From SHAN690 sp040221375 (GTDB lineage Bacteria > Bacteroidota > Bacteroidia > Flavobacteriales_G > Salibacteraceae), in contig JAVKEP010000072.1 in NCBI GenBank assembly GCA_040221375.1, positions 25,251 through 89,250 on the forward strand: a stretch of 64,000 nt of DNA, read 5' to 3'. Shown here in pieces: positions 60,601 through 64,000 of the stretch; within the stretch, counting starts at the first letter, position 1, and every line of letters begins with the position of its first letter. A program made the translations under genes and the position numbers. The notes below the pieces were generated by a model. That model was not told the DNA's origin, made no database searches, and worked only from the letters and a program-made list of their open reading frames with translations.

Positions 60601-63600
60601 GCGATGTTTGGTGGTTCTTCAGAAACTGTTGGCTACGCGAATGCCCAAGGCGCAATCAATATCGGCGGCGAAATCGAGTGGTCAACCGGCGATAGCACAA
60701 CTGCAATTTTTGTTTCACCAACTGGATCTACGAACTATAGCGTAAGCTTTAGTGCAGGGGGTCAAATTTGCTCAGACACATCCATGGTCTTGGTCAGCTC
60801 CCCGCCATCGATCAACCTTGACTCGAGCTACTCGGCTTGTGTGGCGCCTATTTCCGTCGCTCTGCCTGCACACAACTATTACGCTTGGTCTACTGGAGAT
60901 TCAGCGCAGACCCTTTCGCAGGAACGTAATGGCACCCTTTGGGCAGGTGTGGCAGACACCTTAGGATGTTGGGCATACGACACATTTGAAGTTCGAATCT
61001 TACCCACTTCCATCTTGGCGAGCGACAGTGTAAATTGCTTCGGTGATTCGATCGTGTTGAGCGCCAACCTCGGAATATTGGGTCCCGATATCACGTCTTT
61101 CAACACATCCTTGAGTGGTGTCGCTTCCATCTATCCACAGCTCACAGATGATCATTGTGCAATTGCAATTACCCAAAACTTCGTATACCTAAATGGCGAC
61201 AATGCCGTGCTGCGTTATACGCCAGATTTCGCTTCATACACGAGCTTTGACTATACGCCTTCTCTTTTCGCCGAATACGGCGAGGGCAGGCTCTACAAGT
61301 TTTGGAATGGGAGCGGAAGTTTCAATAGTACGATCAATCAGGTCATTGAGCTGGATGACGAGTTGAACCCCATCGATACGATTACGTTGAGTTCGAGCAT
61401 TGTCGTCTCTACTTCTTATGGCACGACAAATGCTGTTTTTCCGGGTGCTGGTTACGTTATTCTCTACAGTCAATACGCCTCAACGCTTTACCACATCGAC
61501 CTTTCTGACGGCCAAGTAAGCGTTCTGAGTTCGGTCAATCTTGGCTCAAACATCTATTCATCAGAAGGCTGGGCTGCGTACGGCATTGCTCAGGAGTCGG
61601 TTGGAGGATATGAAGTCATGTTCAGGTCTACCAGCAACAGCATCGATCGATACGACTTAAGTACCGTATCTACTGTAAGTTCTATTTCATCGCTAGGCGA
61701 CATTGCCAACATCGCCTACAGTCCATGGAATAAGCGTTGGTACTTCTCGTGGGAAGGCACCGCCTTCTTGGGTTCTTATACTGAAGCATTGGGTTACGCT
61801 TCCATCGATGATGGTTTTGACTACACCTATCTATGGAGCAACGGCGCTACCTCGCGCAGTACAACCGTCGCTCCTACAACGACTTCATCTTATGCCTTAA
61901 CGGTTTCATTTGCCGGGGACACATGCATAGGTTCGTATCAGATTCAAGTCCCAACAGTAGCTACTTCCATTGGGCTTTCAGATACTACCTTGGTATGTGG
62001 AAGCAGCGGCTTCCTTTCCACACCGTCTGGATTCTCATCCATTCGATGGAACGGCGCAACGATGGGCGCTTCCTACGAAGTAAATGCTAGTGGGAATGTA
62101 TACGTAGTCGCAACCGACAGCTTCGGATGCCCGGTTGCCGATACTACGAGGGTCATACGTATCAATGGCAGCATACAAGCCCTGAGTTCAGCAAATTGCT
62201 TGGGCGATTCGGTAACGTATGTTTTCATTGACTCGGGAAGCAGTTGCTCAAACATTTCAAGTTTTACGTCCACTTCGTCTTCTTATATTCAAGTATCTGG
62301 TTACACAGGGGATGATGATTGCGGTTTCGCGATTACGGAGGACTACGTCTACATCAATGGAAATAGTTATGTCGCAAAAGTCGAGTCCGACCTTTCGAGT
62401 ATTGTTTCGTACTACAACGTTTCGTGGCGCAACGCCATTTTTTCAGACCTCGGATCTGGAACGCTCTATGCGCTTTGGTCTTCGTATGGCTATTTGAACG
62501 TCAATTACATCGACCGACTCTTGGTCTTGGATGAGAACTTGTCTCCCGTAGATACCGTAGTGCTCTCAGAAACGTTGGTGCTGGGATATGGCTCTGGACT
62601 ATATGCCGGTAAAGGATATGTCATCCTGTATGGAAATTACTACGACGAATTTTACAAAGTTGATCTCGTTTCAGGCGGGGTCAGTGATGTAGGAAATTAT
62701 ACTTCAATCTATCAACCCTATGGAACGGAAGGTTGGTTGAATTACGGAATTGCAGACTGCTCTGATGCTGGCGATATGATTTACTTCCGATACGGTTCTG
62801 CCAACTCCATTTTATCCTATGTCACCCAAACCGGACAAGCAAGCACAGCCGCGTCCTTCTCGAATTTGGGGGATGCAGGCATGATTGGTTTTTCACCATG
62901 GCTGAATCGATGGTATGGAGCTAGCGAATACACAACCCAATTCGTTTCTACCAATGAGCACGTTTTCAGCGCAGATGCTACTACCAATGGCTGGTCATTC
63001 GGTGAGTTGACTTGGAGCAACGGGGCAACGGGAGACACAGTGGTATACCACATGGATTCAACCGTCAATTACGTGACATTGAGTTTGGATGACGTATGTG
63101 ATTCGTGTACTTCCTGTACGTTTAACGACACCGTGGTTGTTGATTCTTCTTTGATTATCAGTACAACCGTAGTTCAGAACAATTCGTGCCCCGAAGACAG
63201 CAATGGAATTGCTTACGTCTCTGTAGGATCCAATTCTGGGTATACAGTGATGTGGTCAAACGGCATGACCACTGATACCATCCAAGGGCTTACCACGGGT
63301 ACCTACGTCGTTTCGGTATCCACCCCCAACGGTTGCGAAACCATTGACACAGCATCCATAAGCTCTCCAGAAGGTATCACCATACAAAAGCAAGTTGATC
63401 CACCTTCTTGTCCGGGCGACTCTAATGGAGCCATTTCTTTGATTGTCACGGGACCATTTTCCTCCTATGACTTTTTATGGTCTACAGGATCCACCTCTTC
63501 GGGTGATTCAAACTTGGTGGACGGCATTTACTCTGTGACCATTACCGATTCCAACGGTTGTAACTATTATCGAACCTACAACCTTCCTAGCGCATTCCCA

Positions 63601-64000
63601 GTAAACAGTCCAAATCCGCTTACGGTCAGCCAGAACCCCGTTTGCAGCGGCTATCCTGTAACCGTATCAGCATTTAGCGGTCTGGGCGCCGGGGGCGGTG
63701 TGTCAGTATATACCCAAACTACGCCCGTTTCTTATACCTATCAAAACGCAGACACGCTCTACTACGAATTCGTTGGCATGGGAACCGTTTTTTCTGAAAC
63801 TGCCATCCTTCAACTGTATTACAGAGGAGACTTAGACAATACAGGTGAGCACGTAAGTTACTATGGAGAGGGTGGCTACTTCATAGGCACCTCAGATCCT
63901 ACAGCAGGTTGTGCCAATTATTACGGGACCAAATCCATACCTGTTTCCTCGTCACTTCTCAACACGTGGAACTTGGATGATACGGTACGTATAATGGCCG
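54679..64000 (+). CDS. Giant secreted multi-module Ig-like surface protein (adhesin-like), 3' end outside window
   Basis: The frame is open for 3,107 codons and runs past the window end. Start ATG 54679 (second Met follows at once), then signal peptide 'MMRTLLLSIVLGIFLSLPS'. Residues ~22-310 form an N-terminal beta domain ('GNAFLQGNYLEVGMAPCGVF', 'LGFVADVDKDGWTNG') seen in large T9SS proteins of Bacteroidota. Then an Ig-like domain with 'FYVWSNGNTTPS', then six ~390-residue modules (56101-63150), then two SprB-like repeats, then another beta domain cut by the window end. No enzyme motif is seen. Probably secreted by T9SS and attached to the surface, or a gliding/adhesion protein; the sorting domain is outside the window. 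Rich in Ser, Thr, Tyr and Gly, few Lys. Confidence 0.9.
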   Translation, partial: MMRTLLLSIVLGIFLSLPSAAQLVSGNAFLQGNYLEVGMAPCGVFGSSVYAPSGYHTQGSSYLGFVADVDKDGWTNGTPAFIGDYFRPGSPEEGFSIEINGTNYGNFEVCDEVDISGSFSSVNNSGATVSAVWTGAVSGLNIVQVTEFDTNTVFFSTTVTLTNTNSYTLEDVYYMRNVDPDNEQPLTNSWLTNNTIEYQNPNSQHLALVSATALTYGSVVALGAKDSRAKVSHGGFHNRSASQVYNATGSLNGSGTSYSVDQAISIAFDLGDLSAGEATCLTFFYMFDTTEYATALASTSFECINLSIQSSPSNLCQEDSFQVGYFLDTANIQPTSTNIFSVQLSDSTGSFDNPVVIGTLQSTSPEDSIGCMIPSSTPFGTGYRIRVVMNSPSEIGADNGIDITIGLPQPLFGSSISSCTSTPTVLAVQEGAEFYVWSNGNTTPSITATTTGNYSVTVLNGSCLDTFSTYVTVYLSPLLFLDDTVTACNVDSAAVTAGLGYPQYAWSNGGTGNVTYGYTSGTYTLTVTNSNGCTAIDSSYLSILDARISSSVDTTCAQESVLLSTPLYSSCLYFNEFSSDVTLSQDINAYSGDDYGSIAVTEDYVYYTGDLATVRMDADNFSNKVQYLKRDGIFSDLSTGQLYTFWNSNYNSFYANQITSLRPMNENLTYQNNIFLSQAILNYSSGNGVFVGLGFVILYSNYTDEFYHISLPSGVVTELGGATSGFNAQLYNGEGWAAYGVAECSDGEFAVVYRQYGSNNIRRYNITNDEYETISSFGSVGDLASFTYSPWNEHWYFEIEGGSPTFGYAAELFGMAPATLGSKEFSYLWNTGDSSSKITITPNATQTYSVTISGQGQSCSGSKTIHVKGTPLVDPVDSILACDTQNLTLDAGAGYQSYEWSNGGTSQITTIQPGYNRYKVTVTDSLGCSAVKSITYIDASSFTEIDGDSLCPNDSILVATRHINSCNELELSISNASRTEVSSVFTNDASGLVVTKDYLYYNTTTATIRFTKDLSSSTTLPQRRGILVNTLTDQLLSLYDTASFGFFGSAANCLVTLSPTLGILDTIPLSTSINIGNYSAVYHGSGYIVLYSGNTSLLSKIDLFSGEVEILATTYMSFPYAEDFAVYGVASCDANGGLKLTSSINTSYVSTYSVSTNTYEYDYLGSSTQLGFLESMFPDFHTGRWFFHYEGNSNTFGSGSQSIGSCDFSSVGHDVKLLWSDGDSSSIRSIPASVIDGLSYSLTLGSSSCSDTLSVGLINSLDLGLDDSLLNCQDTAVTLSMTNHGSVAHYYWSTGDSAISLTANTSDVYRGYALDTFGCLHSDLIDLKLVKAQINASAMASCAGDEVILSVDGENTCLEIDAISTSGVISAEIYSSVIDDRGGIAVNEDYVYYVGDAGTARLTHSLDSLITLPVRDYLFYDVGNGDLYQFEGGPHTSPNEIYRLDDSLNVTDTIELSSSLPYSGYTNMMLGSGNGFTIIGTRVSGNYWNFYYLDLATGGLSMVASSVYFAPHYSEGYTISTLARCNDEGFEIIFKSGNDYYLYSLSLPSGVSSTFHYFGLDLNDNDGFAYSISDDRWFAHQEGYSNLASGFEVMVSGTVELSQPKTIEWSTGSTSRAIAVTPLTQTTYSVSVGMSGDTCSDSITINVAVPAPFALPDTVSGCGTSVEIDAGSGFTNYAWNNGDTTQITHSNSTSRLIATVIDTNGCAISDTVRVDLFGVEIQQPQPGICLGDSMEISVSVPARYTCIEGFTPYTSGSSTHTITNSFDDRSGIAISDNYVFATGDYGTVRFDKNSFNETNFGLIDGIFSDLYTGNVYSFWNQSSSGFSYSIDALNQYDENLSSLGVIPLNRTITISSYDNTVFAGAGFVFLYASVTDSVYKIDLQSGYVESIAYGNIDYYSYNTEGFASYGVATCDTGGNYLLHFRAGSFYLYTFNTGTGSITSSTISTGHLGELACFTFDPTTSRWYFVYEGYTAMFGGSSETVGYANAQGAINIGGEIEWSTGDSTTAIFVSPTGSTNYSVSFSAGGQICSDTSMVLVSSPPSINLDSSYSACVAPISVALPAHNYYAWSTGDSAQTLSQERNGTLWAGVADTLGCWAYDTFEVRILPTSILASDSVNCFGDSIVLSANLGILGPDITSFNTSLSGVASIYPQLTDDHCAIAITQNFVYLNGDNAVLRYTPDFASYTSFDYTPSLFAEYGEGRLYKFWNGSGSFNSTINQVIELDDELNPIDTITLSSSIVVSTSYGTTNAVFPGAGYVILYSQYASTLYHIDLSDGQVSVLSSVNLGSNIYSSEGWAAYGIAQESVGGYEVMFRSTSNSIDRYDLSTVSTVSSISSLGDIANIAYSPWNKRWYFSWEGTAFLGSYTEALGYASIDDGFDYTYLWSNGATSRSTTVAPTTTSSYALTVSFAGDTCIGSYQIQVPTVATSIGLSDTTLVCGSSGFLSTPSGFSSIRWNGATMGASYEVNASGNVYVVATDSFGCPVADTTRVIRINGSIQALSSANCLGDSVTYVFIDSGSSCSNISSFTSTSSSYIQVSGYTGDDDCGFAITEDYVYINGNSYVAKVESDLSSIVSYYNVSWRNAIFSDLGSGTLYALWSSYGYLNVNYIDRLLVLDENLSPVDTVVLSETLVLGYGSGLYAGKGYVILYGNYYDEFYKVDLVSGGVSDVGNYTSIYQPYGTEGWLNYGIADCSDAGDMIYFRYGSANSILSYVTQTGQASTAASFSNLGDAGMIGFSPWLNRWYGASEYTTQFVSTNEHVFSADATTNGWSFGELTWSNGATGDTVVYHMDSTVNYVTLSLDDVCDSCTSCTFNDTVVVDSSLIISTTVVQNNSCPEDSNGIAYVSVGSNSGYTVMWSNGMTTDTIQGLTTGTYVVSVSTPNGCETIDTASISSPEGITIQKQVDPPSCPGDSNGAISLIVTGPFSSYDFLWSTGSTSSGDSNLVDGIYSVTITDSNGCNYYRTYNLPSAFPVNSPNPLTVSQNPVCSGYPVTVSAFSGLGAGGGVSVYTQTTPVSYTYQNADTLYYEFVGMGTVFSETAILQLYYRGDLDNTGEHVSYYGEGGYFIGTSDPTAGCANYYGTKSIPVSSSLLNTWNLDDTVRIMA
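56101..63150 (+). repeat. Six tandem ~1.17-kb modules in the giant protein
   Basis: Each module has a complete Ig-like domain ('YAWSNGGTGN' type, ending 'TNSNGC' or similar), then a second Ig-like start ('CAQESVLLS', 'CPNDSILVA', 'CAGDEVILS', 'CLGDSMEIS', 'CFGDSIVLS', 'CLGDSVTYV'), then about 250 residues that contain 'AVTEDYVYYTGD'-type, 'EGWAAYGVAEC'-type and 'SPWNEHWYF'-type segments, then the rest of the Ig domain ('YLWNTGDSSSKITI'). The Asp/Asn of the DYVYY-type motif lies at residues 603, 997, 1389, 1777, 2167 and 2555, a spacing of 388-394. The copies are diverged in sequence (protein repeats, not near-identical DNA). Confidence 0.85.
63160..63590 (+). repeat. Two SprB-like repeats
   Basis: Two ~70-residue repeats with 'NSCPEDSNGIAYVSV' / 'TTDTIQGLTTGTYVVSV' and 'PSCPGDSNGAISLIV' / 'NLVDGIYSVTITDSNGC'. 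They match the SprB repeat pattern (C-x-G/E-D-S/N-G ... G-x-Y-x-V-x-V-x-D-x-N-G-C), which occurs in SprB gliding adhesin and other T9SS-secreted proteins. Confidence 0.75.

Noticed and set aside
1..64000. CRISPR array, rRNA genes, insertion sequences, prophage or plasmid origin
   Set aside because: I looked for regular short repeats with spacers, rRNA sequence, transposases and integrases and saw none.

Overview
The window is a chromosomal segment of a marine-type Bacteroidota, probably Flavobacteriales. The evidence is a set of family-level signs: secreted proteins with Por/type IX (T9SS) C-terminal signals, SprB-like repeats, a suf operon of Bacteroidota type, a TolC/adaptor/RND efflux operon, a TPR histidine kinase and a carotenoid cluster with a CrtYcd-type lycopene cyclase. 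Coding density is high, many genes overlap by 4-11 bases, and GC content looks intermediate except in the first ~3 kb. The species cannot be named from this.

Layout. 1-3045: an AT-rich stretch holding the 3' part of an outer-membrane porin, a small GDCCVxC cysteine protein, an orphan hypothetical, a frameshifted remnant with a nuclease-like motif and a tRNA with anticodon CAU; it looks like the edge of a tRNA-linked island. 3115-10119: HAD hydrolase, methylmalonyl-CoA epimerase, two secreted proteins, a UbiA prenyltransferase plus cystathionine gamma-synthase pair, a hotdog thioesterase, an LPG-synthase-like membrane protein and an ArsC/Spx-like protein overlapping a DMT exporter. 11016-15854: two tandem secreted M43 metallopeptidases. 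15938-19269: a TrkA/KtrA K+ subunit, then an ECF sigma factor, a membrane protein in the anti-sigma position and an outer-membrane protein; the sigma gene and the outer-membrane gene share a promoter-like element with identical geometry. 19331-24964: GT-C and GT2 glycosyltransferases, an acyl-CoA carboxylase carboxyltransferase and radA. 25016-32975: sufA-sufB-[two GT39-like genes]-sufC-sufD-sufS in one compact operon, preceded by a 21-bp palindrome.

33113-40049: a YhhQ-type queuosine-precursor transporter, a TPR histidine kinase and an overlapping carotenoid operon (CrtI-family desaturase probably CrtD, CruF, CrtZ, CrtYcd) that fits a saproxanthin/myxol-type monocyclic carotenoid; phytoene synthase is absent. 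40052-43625: membrane protein, rpoN, asnS. 43832-50441: TetR regulator with a near-upstream palindromic operator, then TolC, lipoprotein adaptor and RND pump. 50645-54559: a DsbD-like reductase with a duplicated N-terminal domain and a lipoprotein related to the N,N-dimethylformamidase large subunit.

54679-64000: the most striking object, a single open reading frame of more than 3,107 codons that runs off the window. It encodes a secreted protein with six ~390-residue modules, each a complete Ig-like domain followed by a second Ig-like domain that appears to be split by a ~250-residue all-beta insertion, then SprB-like repeats. It is probably a giant T9SS-exported surface protein or adhesin; its C-terminus and sorting signal lie outside the window.
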